The notes under the pieces are model-generated. The model was given only the letters and a program-made list of their open reading frames with translations, ran no database searches and had not been told where the DNA came from. Positions 46,696 to 56,238 of a DNA stretch of 58,761 nucleotides are shown piece after piece. A program made the position numbers and the translations under genes. The stretch covers positions 65,478 through 124,238 of the forward strand of contig CACBQK010000002.1 in the NCBI GenBank assembly GCA_902541365.1, written 5' to 3'. This stretch comes from an uncultured SAR86 cluster bacterium. GTDB taxonomy: Bacteria > Pseudomonadota > Gammaproteobacteria > Magnimaribacterales > D2472. Position 1 is the first letter of the stretch; every line of letters starts with the position of its first letter.

Positions 46696-47821
46696 CAACC
46701 TTTTGATAATTATTCCATGCGCTGGAATAGGTAATAGATTTTCGTCACAAATTGAAAAACAGCATGCTAGTTTGGGAGATTTATCAGTTATTGAGACAAC
46801 TTTAGATACTTTTATGATGTTTAAGCCTGCTTCAAAGATTGTGGTTGTTGTAAAAGATCCAGAAAGTTTCCAAAAAAAAATAAGTATTAAACTAGATGAA
46901 AGATTCTCAATTGTAACTGGAGGAAATTCTAGGTCAGAATCTGTACTAAACGGAATTAGAAGTGAAAATATTGAAAAATATGACTATGTAATGACTCATG
47001 ATGGAGTGAGACCATATATTGACCTTGATTCTTTAGAAAAGATATATGCATCTATCTTGGAATCTGATTATGATTGTATTTTTTATGGGATAAAGCCAAA
47101 AGATTCAATTAAAAGATTAGAGGGAGGATCTTGTAAGGTTGAAGAAAGAGATAATTTTATTTTAGTTCAAACACCTCAAATCTGTGAATCCAAGAAATTA
47201 AAGAACGCTCTTGAAGTACTAACTGCGAAAAATATTTATCCTACTGATGAGAGCTCAGCAATGGAGAGCTCTGGATACAGTGTAAATTTTATTGAGGGGT
47301 CGCAAAAAAATATAAAAATTACTTTTCAAGAGGATTTAGTAAAAGAGGATATTCTTATTGGGAATGGGTTTGATTTACACAGATTTTGTGAGGGAAATTC
47401 AATAGTCTTTGGTGGAGTAAAATTTCCATTCGAATTCGGAATTGAAGCAATATCCGATGGTGATGTAATTTTACATTCTTTAGCTGACTCAATTTTAGGT
47501 GCATTATCTGAAGGCGATATTGGAACTTCTTTTCCAGAAGACGACCCAAATAGTAAAGATTTAGATAGTCGAGAAATAATTACGCACTGTTTGGATTTGA
47601 TGAAAAAGAGGGGATATCATCTAAATAATATTGATATCACAGTCATATCTGAGATTCCAAAAATTAGTCCAATTAGGAATCAGATCATAAAATCTTTATC
47701 TGAAATTTTTTCAATTGATTCAAGTAAAATAGGTTTGAAAGGCTCAACTATGGAAAAAATTGGAACAATCGGAAAAGAGCAGGCTCTTGCAGTAATGACA
47801 TCTGTAACACTAAAGAGATAA
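46688..47821 (+). CDS. ispDF: Bifunctional IspD/IspF (MEP-pathway cytidylyltransferase and cyclodiphosphate synthase)
   Basis: One continuous frame encodes both enzymes. IspD (about residues 1-215) shows IPCAGIGNRF, TGGNSRSESVLNG, THDGVRPYI and TDESSAMESSGY; IspF (about 218-377) shows GNGFDLHRF, SDGDVILHSLADSILGAL, GTSFPEDDP and GSTMEKIGTIGKEQA. They catalyse nonconsecutive steps toward isopentenyl diphosphate, the source of undecaprenyl carriers and quinones. ATG 46688 is chosen for its AGAGG site; 46682 is possible. In E. coli the two genes are separate and adjacent. Confidence 0.95.
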   Translation: MNNNLLIIIPCAGIGNRFSSQIEKQHASLGDLSVIETTLDTFMMFKPASKIVVVVKDPESFQKKISIKLDERFSIVTGGNSRSESVLNGIRSENIEKYDYVMTHDGVRPYIDLDSLEKIYASILESDYDCIFYGIKPKDSIKRLEGGSCKVEERDNFILVQTPQICESKKLKNALEVLTAKNIYPTDESSAMESSGYSVNFIEGSQKNIKITFQEDLVKEDILIGNGFDLHRFCEGNSIVFGGVKFPFEFGIEAISDGDVILHSLADSILGALSEGDIGTSFPEDDPNSKDLDSREIITHCLDLMKKRGYHLNNIDITVISEIPKISPIRNQIIKSLSEIFSIDSSKIGLKGSTMEKIGTIGKEQALAVMTSVTLKR

Positions 47822-47823
47822 AT

Positions 47824-48576
47824 ATGAATATTCTTCTTACAAATGATGATGGTTTTGATGCTGATGGAATTAAGGCCATTAGAACTGCATTAGAAAAGAG
47901 TCATAATGTCTATGTTGTAGCTCCAGAAAAAAATTGCAGTGGCCTTAGTGCATCTATCTCATACATGAAAGAAATTGAAATCAAGAAGGAATCAGAAAGA
48001 CTTTATATTGTTAAAGGAACTCCAGCTGATTGCGCATATATTGGCTTATTAAATCTTCTAAATGATGAAATAGATGTGCTTATATCAGGCATCAATCTTG
48101 GAGCAAATATTGGGAATGATGTTTTGTATTCTGGGACTGTGGGAGCTGCGCTTGGAGGAAGAAAGCTGAAGTATCCGCCAATTGCAATTTCTTCATGTGA
48201 GTACAAGCCTAAATCTATTGAATTTATAGCAAATAAGTCGTGTGAATTAGTTGAATTAATAACTTCTTTTGAAAAACAGGAAATTTTAAATAAAGTTGTA
48301 AATATAAACTTTCCTGATGTTGATGAAAAATCTTTTAAGGGCATTAAAGTGGTTCCAATTGCTAAAAGAGATGTTCCACCAACTCCTGATATTTTAAAAA
48401 ATAATTCTGACATTCAATCATTTAGGTATGCGGCATCAGGAGCGCCAATTATGGAAGATTTTCTTACCGATGCGGAGGCTGTAAAACTTGGGTATGTATC
48501 TATATCAATTTTAGATTATGAATTACTAGATCCTAATTTTAATAGTCTTGAGTTTGAGAACTTCATAAATGAATAA
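47824..48576 (+). CDS. surE: 5'/3'-nucleotidase SurE
   Basis: SurE (250 residues) is a metal-dependent survival nucleotidase. The N-terminal LLTNDDGFDADGI (catalytic Asp pair), APEKNCSGLSASI, GTPADCAYIGL, SGINLGANIGNDVLYSGTVGAA (in part) and KRDVPPTPDI motifs are complete. It lies between ispDF and pcm, as expected, and overlaps pcm by eight bases. Confidence 0.95.
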   Translation: MNILLTNDDGFDADGIKAIRTALEKSHNVYVVAPEKNCSGLSASISYMKEIEIKKESERLYIVKGTPADCAYIGLLNLLNDEIDVLISGINLGANIGNDVLYSGTVGAALGGRKLKYPPIAISSCEYKPKSIEFIANKSCELVELITSFEKQEILNKVVNINFPDVDEKSFKGIKVVPIAKRDVPPTPDILKNNSDIQSFRYAASGAPIMEDFLTDAEAVKLGYVSISILDYELLDPNFNSLEFENFINE

Positions 48577-49234
48577 CCCTAAAGCAATATATGAAAGACC
48601 GCTTGAAGAGATGATTGGAAAATTGCTTGAAATGGGCATCAAAGACTTTAGTGTTTTAGATGCAATGAGAAGGGTGCCTAGACATATTTTTATTGATGAA
48701 GCCCTAAGGTCAAGAGCTTATGAAAATATGTCTTTACCTATTGGCTACAAACAAACCATATCGCAGCCATATATTGTTGCAAAAATGACAGAAATATTGG
48801 TTCGAAATTCAGCAAAACAAAATGAGAAATTTGAAAAGATTCTTGAGATAGGATCTGGTTGTGGATACCAATCTGCTGTTCTTTCTTACTTTGCTGACGA
48901 GGTGCATTCCGTGGAAAGAATTAAACAGTTAGTTAGCAAGGCTCGTGAGAATCTATCAGATCTAAGAATTCATAATGTCCTAATTAAAAATAGAGATGGC
49001 TTTGAAGGTTGGGATGAAGAAATTAAATATGATGGCATTCTTTGTGCAGCAGCACCCCCAGAAATACCCAAAAGCCTTTTAGCTTTTTTAAAGGTTGGAT
49101 GTTGTCTTGTTCTTCCAGTGGGTGGAAGCAAATCTCAGAAATTAAAAATAGTTACTAAAACTAAAAAGGGTTTTGATGAACAAGAATACGAAAACGTTTC
49201 ATTTGTTCCAATGCTAGGTGGTACTTCAAAATGA
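48569..49234 (+). CDS. pcm: Protein-L-isoaspartate O-methyltransferase
   Basis: Pcm (221 residues) repairs isoaspartyl damage in proteins using S-adenosylmethionine. RVPRHIFIDEALRSRAYENMSLPIGYKQTISQPYIVA (cited in parts), the SAM-binding LEIGSGCGYQSAVLS and the VHSVERI segment are typical. It overlaps surE and the following membrane-protein gene (ATGA). nlpD and rpoS, which usually follow pcm in gammaproteobacteria, are absent. Confidence 0.95.
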   Translation: MNNPKAIYERPLEEMIGKLLEMGIKDFSVLDAMRRVPRHIFIDEALRSRAYENMSLPIGYKQTISQPYIVAKMTEILVRNSAKQNEKFEKILEIGSGCGYQSAVLSYFADEVHSVERIKQLVSKARENLSDLRIHNVLIKNRDGFEGWDEEIKYDGILCAAAPPEIPKSLLAFLKVGCCLVLPVGGSKSQKLKIVTKTKKGFDEQEYENVSFVPMLGGTSK

Positions 49235-49917
49235 GTATTAGACTCAGATTTCTTTTGGCTGGTTTTTGTATAGGTCTTGCCGAGTTGCTCCCAGGGATTT
49301 CAGGGGCAACAGTAGCCCTGATGTTTGGTATATATAAAAAACTTATTGAATGTATTTCCAAACTAAAAGATCTAGATCTTCTTGTTCCATTGTTACTTGG
49401 AATGGCTGTAAGCGTTTTTGGTTTTTCAAAACTGATAAATTTTTTATTTTTAAATTACACCAACTTATTCGAGTTTTTTATTGGAATTCTTATGATTTTC
49501 TATGGTGCTTATTTATTCTTAAGCAATATTCAAAAATCTAAAAGAAAAGAACTATTTTTCTTTTCTTTATTGTTTGTTATTTCAGTAGCTATTGGAGTCG
49601 CAATTGGGAATTTATCTGGTTTGGATGCATCTGTTGGCACTTTTCCTTTAGTTATATATGGATTTATTGCGTTTTCTTTTCTTTTGATACCAGGGATATC
49701 CGGGAGCGCTTTTCTGCTAGCAATAGGGATTTATCCATTAATTATTGGATCAGTAGCAGACCTAAACTTATTAGTACTTCTTCCTTTTGCGACAGGAATG
49801 CTTTTTTCATTAATTACTATGCCAAAATTAATAGAAAAGCTTCTATCTAAATTTGATAAGAATATCTATATGATTTTCGCAGGTTTTATTCTTGGTGCTG
49901 GCTCTTCAATAATTTAA
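49231..49917 (+). CDS. DUF368 membrane protein, putative undecaprenyl-phosphate transporter (PopT-like)
   Basis: This 228-residue protein has about seven or eight membrane segments and two copies of the DUF368 signature: [21 protein letters not shown] near residue 20 and [21 protein letters not shown] near residue 150 (quoted in part), an inverted-repeat transporter pattern. DUF368 proteins (PopT) have been shown in other bacteria to recycle undecaprenyl phosphate across the membrane. That would fit the wall-synthesis genes here, but the assignment is by family. It is shorter than typical members (about 270-300). Its TTAA stop is shared with fdxA. Confidence 0.8.
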   Translation: MSIRLRFLLAGFCIGLAELLPGISGATVALMFGIYKKLIECISKLKDLDLLVPLLLGMAVSVFGFSKLINFLFLNYTNLFEFFIGILMIFYGAYLFLSNIQKSKRKELFFFSLLFVISVAIGVAIGNLSGLDASVGTFPLVIYGFIAFSFLLIPGISGSAFLLAIGIYPLIIGSVADLNLLVLLPFATGMLFSLITMPKLIEKLLSKFDKNIYMIFAGFILGAGSSII

Positions 49918-50237
49918 TAATCAAGAAGGTGTTTTTTTTCTTTAATGTTTTTCCATTCATCGGCATTAGGCAGAGGTTCTTTTGCCTCTGAGATATTTGG
50001 ATAAACATCAGCTAATTTTGCATTTATTTCTATAAAATCGATTTGATCTTCTGGCAGTTCATCTTCCGATAAGATTGCATCAATAGGGCACTCTGGCTCA
50101 CACAAAGCACAGTCAATACATTCATCCGGATGTATGACAAGAAATTCTGGTCCCTCGTAAAAGCAATCAACAGGGCAAACTTCTACACAATCAGTGTATT
50201 TACACTTTATACAAGCTTCAGTAACTACAAATGCCAT
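49914..50237 (-). CDS. fdxA: Seven-iron ferredoxin FdxA
   Basis: FdxA (107 residues) is a small cytoplasmic electron carrier with one [3Fe-4S] and one [4Fe-4S] cluster. Cysteines are arranged as C[13 protein letters not shown] near the N terminus and [12 protein letters not shown] in the second motif. The C-terminal extension after [14 protein letters not shown] matches the proteobacterial 7Fe family. It diverges from recA across 114 bases. Confidence 0.94.
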   Translation of the reverse strand: MAFVVTEACIKCKYTDCVEVCPVDCFYEGPEFLVIHPDECIDCALCEPECPIDAILSEDELPEDQIDFIEINAKLADVYPNISEAKEPLPNADEWKNIKEKKHLLDY

Positions 50238-50304
50238 GATTACTTATTAGATAGGGTGATTCTAGCTAACAACAATGAAAAATTGTATATAAAGTCTTTA
50301 AATT

Positions 50305-50339
50305 TTGACATTTTTCTAATATACTGTACAAATATACAG
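50305..50339 (+). promoter_or_regulatory. recA promoter with LexA (SOS) box
   Basis: TTGACA at 50305-50310 is a perfect -35. The LexA box CTGTACAAATATACAG (50324-50339) has the CTG-N10-CAG form and complementary CTGT/ACAG ends. The best -10 (TACAAA, 50327-50332, 16-base spacing) lies inside the box, so bound LexA would block RNA polymerase. The recA ATG follows 12 bases after the box with AGGAG in between. This indicates a LexA-controlled SOS response. Confidence 0.88.
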
Positions 50340-50351
50340 TAGGAGTTAATT

Positions 50352-51356
50352 ATGGCAGAAGATAAATCAAAGCAACTTAATGAGACTTTAAGTCAGATTG
50401 AAAAACAATTTGGTAAGGGAACTGTGATGAGAATGGGAGATAGAGAAGTTGTCGATATTCCCTCTATCTCTACTGGATCTTTGGGATTAGATATCGCTCT
50501 TGGAATTGGGGGAGTTCCACAAGGTCGAGTTATTGAGATTTTCGGACCTGAATCATCTGGAAAAACAACACTTACTTTGCAAGTGATTGCAGAATGCCAA
50601 AAGGCAGGTGGGACAGCAGCTTTTATTGATGCAGAACATGCTTTAGACCCGCTTTATGCAAAAAAACTTGGAGTTAATGTTGATGAGCTTCTGCTCTCAC
50701 AACCAGATACTGGCGAACAAGCTCTTGAAGTAGCTGATATGCTTGTTAAATCTAATAGTGTAGATCTGTTGGTGGTCGATTCAGTTGCAGCTTTAACGCC
50801 AAGAGCAGAAATTGAGGGCGAAATGGGAGATCATCATGTTGGACTTCAAGCCAGACTAATGTCTCAAGCTTTAAGGAAAATTACTGGAAACATTCAAAGA
50901 TCAAATGCCACTGTAATCTTTATCAATCAAATAAGGATGAAAATAGGAGTTATGTTTGGTAATCCTGAAACTACCACAGGAGGTAATGCTCTTAAATTCT
51001 ACTCGTCAGTTAGATTAGATATACGAAGAATTGGTGCAGTAAAAGAAGGAGAAGAAGTCATAGGGAATGAGACTAGAGTAAAAGTAGTAAAAAATAAAGT
51101 CTCTCCACCATTTACAAAAGCAGAGTTCCAAATCTTATATGGAAAGGGAATTAATGTTGAAGGAGAAATTATCGACTTTGGACAAAAACTAGGTCTCATT
51201 GAGAAAGCAGGTTCTTGGTATAGCTACAATGATGAAAAAATTGGTCAGGGCAAAACTAATGCAAGCAATTTTTTAAGGGAAAATAAAAAAATACGAAATG
51301 CTCTCGTAAAACAAATAAAAGCTGCCCACATCAAATCAAAAGCAAAGAAAAAATAA
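50352..51356 (+). CDS. recA: Recombinase RecA
   Basis: RecA (334 residues) forms filaments on single-stranded DNA, drives strand exchange and triggers LexA self-cleavage. Walker A GPESSGKT (65-72), Walker [13 protein letters not shown], the L1/L2 region with [11 protein letters not shown] and [21 protein letters not shown] (in part) are intact. The acidic C-terminal tail of E. coli RecA is replaced by a basic end (HIKSKAKKK). A SOS box controls it, and a strong hairpin terminator follows; recX is absent. Confidence 0.98.
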   Translation: MAEDKSKQLNETLSQIEKQFGKGTVMRMGDREVVDIPSISTGSLGLDIALGIGGVPQGRVIEIFGPESSGKTTLTLQVIAECQKAGGTAAFIDAEHALDPLYAKKLGVNVDELLLSQPDTGEQALEVADMLVKSNSVDLLVVDSVAALTPRAEIEGEMGDHHVGLQARLMSQALRKITGNIQRSNATVIFINQIRMKIGVMFGNPETTTGGNALKFYSSVRLDIRRIGAVKEGEEVIGNETRVKVVKNKVSPPFTKAEFQILYGKGINVEGEIIDFGQKLGLIEKAGSWYSYNDEKIGQGKTNASNFLRENKKIRNALVKQIKAAHIKSKAKKK

Positions 51357-51375
51357 TTTAATATATTTGCCTGAA

Positions 51376-51415
51376 AAATGATTGAGTATTAGAATTTACT
51401 CAATCATTTTTTTTT
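51376..51415 (+). terminator. Intrinsic terminator after recA
   Basis: AAATGATTGAGTA (51376-51388) and TACTCAATCATTT (51397-51409) form a perfect 13-base stem with an 8-base loop, followed by a T-run to 51415. This is the clearest Rho-independent terminator in the window. The ribosome site of the next gene (GGAG, 51416-51419) begins right at the end of the T-run. Confidence 0.93.
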
Positions 51416-51424
51416 GGAGTTTTT

Positions 51425-52606
51425 ATGGCAGAAAAAGCATTTATTGTAGAGGCAGTTAGGACTGCTGGTGGAAAAAGAGATGGAAGATTAAGTTTATGGC
51501 ATCCTGCAGATTTAGGGGCAAAAGTACTTGATGAGTTAGTCTCTAGACTGGATATGGATCCTGAGCTAGTAGATGATGTAATCTTTGGTTGTGTTGATCA
51601 AGTTGGAGCCCAGTCAGGAAATATTGCAAGGAATGCTATTCTTTCTTCCTCTTTTCCTGAGTCTGTTCCTGGTACTTCTGTGGATAGACAATGCGGTTCT
51701 TCGCAACAAGCAATTCATTTTGCTATTCAAGCAGTAATGTCTGGTACACAGGATATCGTCATAGGTGGTGGTGTTGAAGTTATGTCAATGGTTCCAATTG
51801 GAGCCGCAGTAAAAGATGGTTTTGATGCAGGTCATGGACTCCCATTTGATTCAGAGGGAATGAAACAGAGATATCCGGGGATATTCTTTTCACAATTTAC
51901 TGGTGCTGAACTTGTTGCAGATAAATGGAATCTTTCAAGAGAAGACCTTGATCAATTTGCCCTTGAAAGTCATCAAAAAGCAGCTAATGCAACAGAATCT
52001 AATTTTTTTGATCGTGAAATTCTTCCAGTTAAAGGCAAGAATGCTGAAGGCATTGAAGATATGGTAATCGCTGATGAGGGAATAAGATTTGATGCAAGCT
52101 TTGATAAATTGGCCGGCCTGAAGACTGTTACCGAAGGTGGGGTTATAACCGCTGGAAATGCAAGCCAAATAACTGATGGAGCTGCAGCAGTTTTAGTTTG
52201 TAATGAATCTGGCCTCAAGAAAATTCAAGCAAACCCAAGAGCAGAAATAGTATCAATCTCTGTCGTAGGAGATGACCCAGTATTTATGCTGACTGGCCCA
52301 ATTCCTGCTTCAAAAAAAGCATTAGAAGCTGCAAATTTATCAATAGATGATATAGATCTTTATGAGGTCAATGAAGCATTTGCTCCTGTTCCTCTTGCAT
52401 GGGCAGCTGAGCTACATGCTAATAAGGAAAAGCTTAATGTAAATGGGGGCGCAATGGCTTTAGGTCACCCCCTAGGAGCTACGGGTGCAAAACTAATGAC
52501 TACACTTCTTCATGAAATGGAGAGAAGAGAGTCAAAATATGGTCTCCAAGCAATTTGTGAAGGTGGCGGAACTGCAAATGCGACCATAATAAAAAGAGTA
52601 AGTTAA
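51425..52606 (+). CDS. Acetyl-CoA C-acyltransferase (thiolase)
   Basis: This 393-residue thiolase carries the nucleophile Cys90 (DRQCGSSQQAIHFA), the VNEAFAPVPLAW segment, GHPLGATGAK with the catalytic His, and the C-terminal Cys in CEGGGTANATI. It could act in fatty acid beta-oxidation or in condensation; the sequence does not decide between FadA-like and biosynthetic types. It starts immediately after the recA terminator with a GGAG ribosome site, leaving no visible room for its own promoter. Confidence 0.92.
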   Translation: MAEKAFIVEAVRTAGGKRDGRLSLWHPADLGAKVLDELVSRLDMDPELVDDVIFGCVDQVGAQSGNIARNAILSSSFPESVPGTSVDRQCGSSQQAIHFAIQAVMSGTQDIVIGGGVEVMSMVPIGAAVKDGFDAGHGLPFDSEGMKQRYPGIFFSQFTGAELVADKWNLSREDLDQFALESHQKAANATESNFFDREILPVKGKNAEGIEDMVIADEGIRFDASFDKLAGLKTVTEGGVITAGNASQITDGAAAVLVCNESGLKKIQANPRAEIVSISVVGDDPVFMLTGPIPASKKALEAANLSIDDIDLYEVNEAFAPVPLAWAAELHANKEKLNVNGGAMALGHPLGATGAKLMTTLLHEMERRESKYGLQAICEGGGTANATIIKRVS

Positions 52607-52637
52607 AGAAATCCTGAGTAGATACTCTTAAATTGTT

Positions 52638-54080
52638 ATGCAATCAGGCCTTGAGAATTCTTTTGCCCAGGATTTGCCTGAGTTATCAAAAAAGTGTATT
52701 CCTACCGGGTTCCAGAATTCTGAAATAATTCTTAAAAATTATGAACTTGGCGAAGAGCTTGGTTTTAGTAAAAAGTTCTTAGACTCTGATAAATGTCTAA
52801 ATGTTTTCAGTGGTAATGCATTACTTAGAGATTCAATACCTATTGCACAAGCATACTCCGGACATCAATTTGGACAATTTAATCCAAATCTTGGTGATGG
52901 AAGAGCGATCTTGCTTGGAGAGATTAACAATCAAGATATTCAATTAAAAGGTATTGGACAAACGCCTTTTTCTAGAAGGGGAGATGGAAAATCTGCTCTT
53001 AGTCCTGTATTAAGAGAATACATAATAAGCGAATTCATGAATGCAGCTGGGATTCCAACAACTCGAGCACTACTTGCTTTAAAAACTAATGAAAGTGTCA
53101 CAAGAGACACTGAGCTTCCTGGAGGTATTCTTGCAAGAGTTGCTAATAGCCATATAAGAATAGGTACATTCGAGTTTGCTGCTATGCAGGGCGCTCAGAT
53201 ATTAAAAAAGTTAGCGAATTATTCTATTTTTAGACATTATCCTGAATTAAAGAATACCAATGAAAAATATATAAAGTTTTTTGCTGCTGTATGTGAAAGT
53301 CAGACAAGATTAGTTTCTAAGTGGATGAATATTGGCTTTATTCATGGCGTTATGAATACAGATAATATGACTGTTTCTGGAGAAACGATTGACTATGGAC
53401 CATGCGCTTTTATGGATTATTATGATCCAAAGACAGTTTTTAGCTCAATAGATGTTGCAGGAAGGTATTGTTACGGAAATCAACCTGCAATTCTTGTTTG
53501 GAATCTTTCTAAATTAGCTGAAGCTCTCATTCCCCTCATTGATGATAATGAGCAAAAATCAATTGAAAAATTAACTGAAGTTCTTCAAGCAGTAATGCCT
53601 TCCTTCGAAAAGTACTTTTACTCGGAAATGGGGGAAAAGCTAGGTATTGATTCGATAAATCAAAACAATATAAACCTTATAAAAGATTATCTTAAAATAT
53701 TAGATTCAAATTCAATTGATTTCACTCTGTCATTTAGAGACTTATCAAAAATCCTCAACAAGACAAAGAGTATAGAGGACTCAGTTTTTAAAAATTCAGG
53801 TGATTTCAAGAAGTGGACTGAAGATTGGATGATAAAAATTATTACCGAAAAGACCAATCTTAAAGACATTACAAAGAAAATGGATTTAACTAATCCATGT
53901 TATATCCCAAGGAATCATATTATTGAGGATGCACTTGAAAATGCTGTAAATGGCGACATGAATCTTATTAATGAAATTCTTGAGCTATATAAAAATCCCT
54001 TTGATGAGAATGAATATACTGAAACTTTTAAGAAGCCCTCTGAAACGAATACACCATTTGTAACATTTTGTGGCACTTAA
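52638..54080 (+). CDS. selO: Protein adenylyltransferase SelO family (YdiU)
   Basis: SelO proteins are pseudokinases that transfer AMP to Ser, Thr or Tyr of target proteins, with a redox role. This 480-residue member shows AQAYSGHQFGQFNPNLGDGRA (in part), QLKGIGQTPFSRRGDGKSALSPVLREY (in part), GIPTTRAL, IHGVMNTDNM and YGPCAFMDYYD, which together form the conserved inverted nucleotide site. The C terminus ends FVTFCGT, with Cys where selenocysteine occurs in some relatives. No selenocysteine is needed. A small dyad GAGTA-GA-TACTC (52616-52627) precedes it. Confidence 0.92.
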   Translation: MQSGLENSFAQDLPELSKKCIPTGFQNSEIILKNYELGEELGFSKKFLDSDKCLNVFSGNALLRDSIPIAQAYSGHQFGQFNPNLGDGRAILLGEINNQDIQLKGIGQTPFSRRGDGKSALSPVLREYIISEFMNAAGIPTTRALLALKTNESVTRDTELPGGILARVANSHIRIGTFEFAAMQGAQILKKLANYSIFRHYPELKNTNEKYIKFFAAVCESQTRLVSKWMNIGFIHGVMNTDNMTVSGETIDYGPCAFMDYYDPKTVFSSIDVAGRYCYGNQPAILVWNLSKLAEALIPLIDDNEQKSIEKLTEVLQAVMPSFEKYFYSEMGEKLGIDSINQNNINLIKDYLKILDSNSIDFTLSFRDLSKILNKTKSIEDSVFKNSGDFKKWTEDWMIKIITEKTNLKDITKKMDLTNPCYIPRNHIIEDALENAVNGDMNLINEILELYKNPFDENEYTETFKKPSETNTPFVTFCGT

Positions 54081-54090
54081 GAGTATTAGT

Positions 54091-54612
54091 TTAGTCTTTT
54101 ATTCTTAGTGTTCCAGCAAAATCAAGTTTACCTATTTCAAGACCCTTAACTCTGAACAGATCATATAATGTTGTAACATGAAAATAGAAATTAGGAAGTG
54201 AAAAAGAAAGAATAAAGTCCTCTGCTGTAAAGGCCCATTCTATTTGCCCCATTTTAAACATTACTTCTTTCCCTGAAAGAGAGTTTATATCTTCATCAGA
54301 AAAATGATTTAATTTTTCCTCAGCATTTTCAAGCATATCAATCAGATCATTGAAGCTTAAATTCTCTGGCATTTTTGGAGGAGCGAATTCACCTACTTTT
54401 AGTGCATCTATAGCGCCTACAGAATGATGTACGACACTGAAAACTTGGAAAGTTAATGGAGCCATGTCCTCTATCAATCTCATTTCAGCTAGATCATTTA
54501 AGTTTGTACCTTCATCAGTAAAATATTTTTCAGCTTTCTTCATAATAGCTAAAGATGCAGGAAGAAGTTGTCTGTAAGTTTTAAGCGATGCATCGCTGAG
54601 CGAAATACTCAT
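54091..54612 (-). CDS. DUF1993 family protein
   Basis: This 173-residue protein matches the DUF1993 family by its helical pattern, with TYRQLLPASLAIMKKAEKY near the N terminus, RLIEDMAPLTFQVF, and SLPNFYFHVTTLYDLFRVKG near the C terminus, where the conserved His and Tyr occur. The family is predicted to adopt a DinB-like four-helix fold; no activity is established. It lies 13 bases after proS on the same strand and converges with selO with only 10 bases between the stops. It has a good ribosome site (AGGAGAAA). Confidence 0.8.
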   Translation of the reverse strand: MSISLSDASLKTYRQLLPASLAIMKKAEKYFTDEGTNLNDLAEMRLIEDMAPLTFQVFSVVHHSVGAIDALKVGEFAPPKMPENLSFNDLIDMLENAEEKLNHFSDEDINSLSGKEVMFKMGQIEWAFTAEDFILSFSLPNFYFHVTTLYDLFRVKGLEIGKLDFAGTLRIKD

Positions 54613-54625
54613 ATTTTTCTCCTTT

Positions 54626-55891
54626 TTAAATTATTTCCTCTACTTCATTCAAATCAGAAGCCACTTTCTCTCCATTCCTGAAGATAATTTCAACCTTGTT
54701 ATGATCCGTAAAATTTTTACCAAAAACGATCGATACAGGAACGCCAATTAACTCAGAATCTTTTATCTTTTTCCCAAAACCATCATCTCGATCATCCAAT
54801 ACTACCTCGAACCCTTTCTGAGTGAGCTCTTTATAAAGTTTTCTGGATGATGCTTCAATATTTTTGTCTTTATCAGCCCCGATTGTAATTATATTTAAAT
54901 CAAAAGGAGATATAGATTTTGGCCAAATAATACCCTTATCATCAAAATTTTGTTCAATTGCAGCCGCGACTATCCTTGAGATACCTATTCCATAACATCC
55001 CATGTGCATGTTCTTAGTTTTACCTGAGTCATCTAAAACAGTCGCATTCATATTTTCGCTATATAGCTTGCCCAATTGGAATATATGTCCCACTTCAATA
55101 CCTTTTGTAATTTCCAGCAATCCATTCCCATCAGGTGATTCTTGTCCAACTAGTGATTTTGAATCTTGACCATTTTCAAGCAAAAGCTCAGCATTAACCG
55201 CATAATCAGATTTATCAGATACTGCAAGAGTATCTTCACCATTTTCTGCAAGTACATGAAATTCCTCAGATTTATCTCCACCAATTGCGCCTGAGTCTGC
55301 TTTTACTATTTTGAAATCTAACCCTATTCTCTCAAAAATTTTTGAGTAGGCATTTCTCATTATTTGGTATGTTTCTTCCAAGCTTTCTTCAGAAAGATGA
55401 AAGCTGTAAGAATCTTTCATTAAGAATTCTCTACTCCTCATCACTCCATATCTTGGTCTTATTTCATCTCTAAATTTAGTTTGTATTTGATATATATTTA
55501 AAGGAAGCTCTTTATAACTTTTGACATTATTTTTAATTAAATCAGTTATTACTTCTTCATGAGTAGGGCCTAGGCAAAAATCTCTATCGTGACGATCTTT
55601 AAATCTAAGCAATTCTGGACCAAATTTGTCCCATCTCTTTGATTCATTCCATAAGTCCTTTGGTTGTACCATCGGCATTAGCACTTCATGCGCTCCCGCA
55701 TTGTTCATCTCTTCTCTAACAATATTTTCAACTTTATTTAAGACCCTTAAACCAAGCGGAAGCCATGTATAAATCCCAGAGGCATTTTTTCTTATCATGC
55801 CAGACTTAAGCATGAGGCTATTACTTATAACTTGAGCATCCTCAGAAGCAGTATCTTTTAGCGTAGGAATGAAATAATTTGACCAAAACAT
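54626..55891 (-). CDS. proS: Prolyl-tRNA synthetase lacking the editing insertion
   Basis: ProRS charges tRNA(Pro). The class II motifs are present: motif 1 around [10 protein letters not shown], motif 2 [23 protein letters not shown] (in part) and motif 3 [13 protein letters not shown], followed by the anticodon-binding domain. Length is 421 residues; most gammaproteobacterial ProRS have about 570 with a ~180-residue INS editing domain between motifs 2 and 3. Here only about 35 residues ([10 protein letters not shown] to [11 protein letters not shown]) fill that gap, as in alphaproteobacterial enzymes. Cis-editing of Ala-tRNA(Pro) should be absent. Confidence 0.95.
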   Translation of the reverse strand: MFWSNYFIPTLKDTASEDAQVISNSLMLKSGMIRKNASGIYTWLPLGLRVLNKVENIVREEMNNAGAHEVLMPMVQPKDLWNESKRWDKFGPELLRFKDRHDRDFCLGPTHEEVITDLIKNNVKSYKELPLNIYQIQTKFRDEIRPRYGVMRSREFLMKDSYSFHLSEESLEETYQIMRNAYSKIFERIGLDFKIVKADSGAIGGDKSEEFHVLAENGEDTLAVSDKSDYAVNAELLLENGQDSKSLVGQESPDGNGLLEITKGIEVGHIFQLGKLYSENMNATVLDDSGKTKNMHMGCYGIGISRIVAAAIEQNFDDKGIIWPKSISPFDLNIITIGADKDKNIEASSRKLYKELTQKGFEVVLDDRDDGFGKKIKDSELIGVPVSIVFGKNFTDHNKVEIIFRNGEKVASDLNEVEEII

Positions 55892-55956
55892 ATCTATTTT
55901 ATTTTTGCATATAAAAAATACTTATAGTTTATAATTTTATAGTTTTTTTTAGTTAT

Positions 55957-56238
55957 ATGCCCATTTATGAATACAAATGCTCAAATTGTGGGCACCAATT
56001 TGAAAAAATACAGAAATTTTCGGATGATCCACTAAAAAAATGTCCAAATTGTGATAAAAATGCTTTAAATAAGTTAATATCCAGCCCATCATTTAGGCTT
56101 AAGGGCAGCGGATGGTATGAAACTGACTTTAAAACAGGTAATAAAAAGAACATACTAAATAAAGAAAAAGATACTAAAGACTCCACAAAGTCAAAAAAAG
56201 AGAACAAGGATAGCGGAAAGGTAAGCAATGAGAACTGA
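55957..56238 (+). CDS. FmdB-family zinc ribbon protein
   Basis: This 93-residue protein has the FmdB/regulatory zinc-ribbon start [20 protein letters not shown] with two CxxC pairs (CSNC and CPNC) and the [20 protein letters not shown] block. The lysine-rich tail (from about residue 65) is probably disordered. Function is unknown; it commonly precedes aspS in gammaproteobacteria, as here (overlap of 11 bases). It diverges from proS across 65 very AT-rich bases. Confidence 0.88.
   Translation: MPIYEYKCSNCGHQFEKIQKFSDDPLKKCPNCDKNALNKLISSPSFRLKGSGWYETDFKTGNKKNILNKEKDTKDSTKSKKENKDSGKVSNEN

Noticed and set aside
54066-54104. Imperfect CACTTAAGA/TCTTAGTG pairing between the selO and DUF1993 stops as a bidirectional terminator
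   Set aside because: The pairing is interrupted, the loop is long and no T-run follows in either direction.
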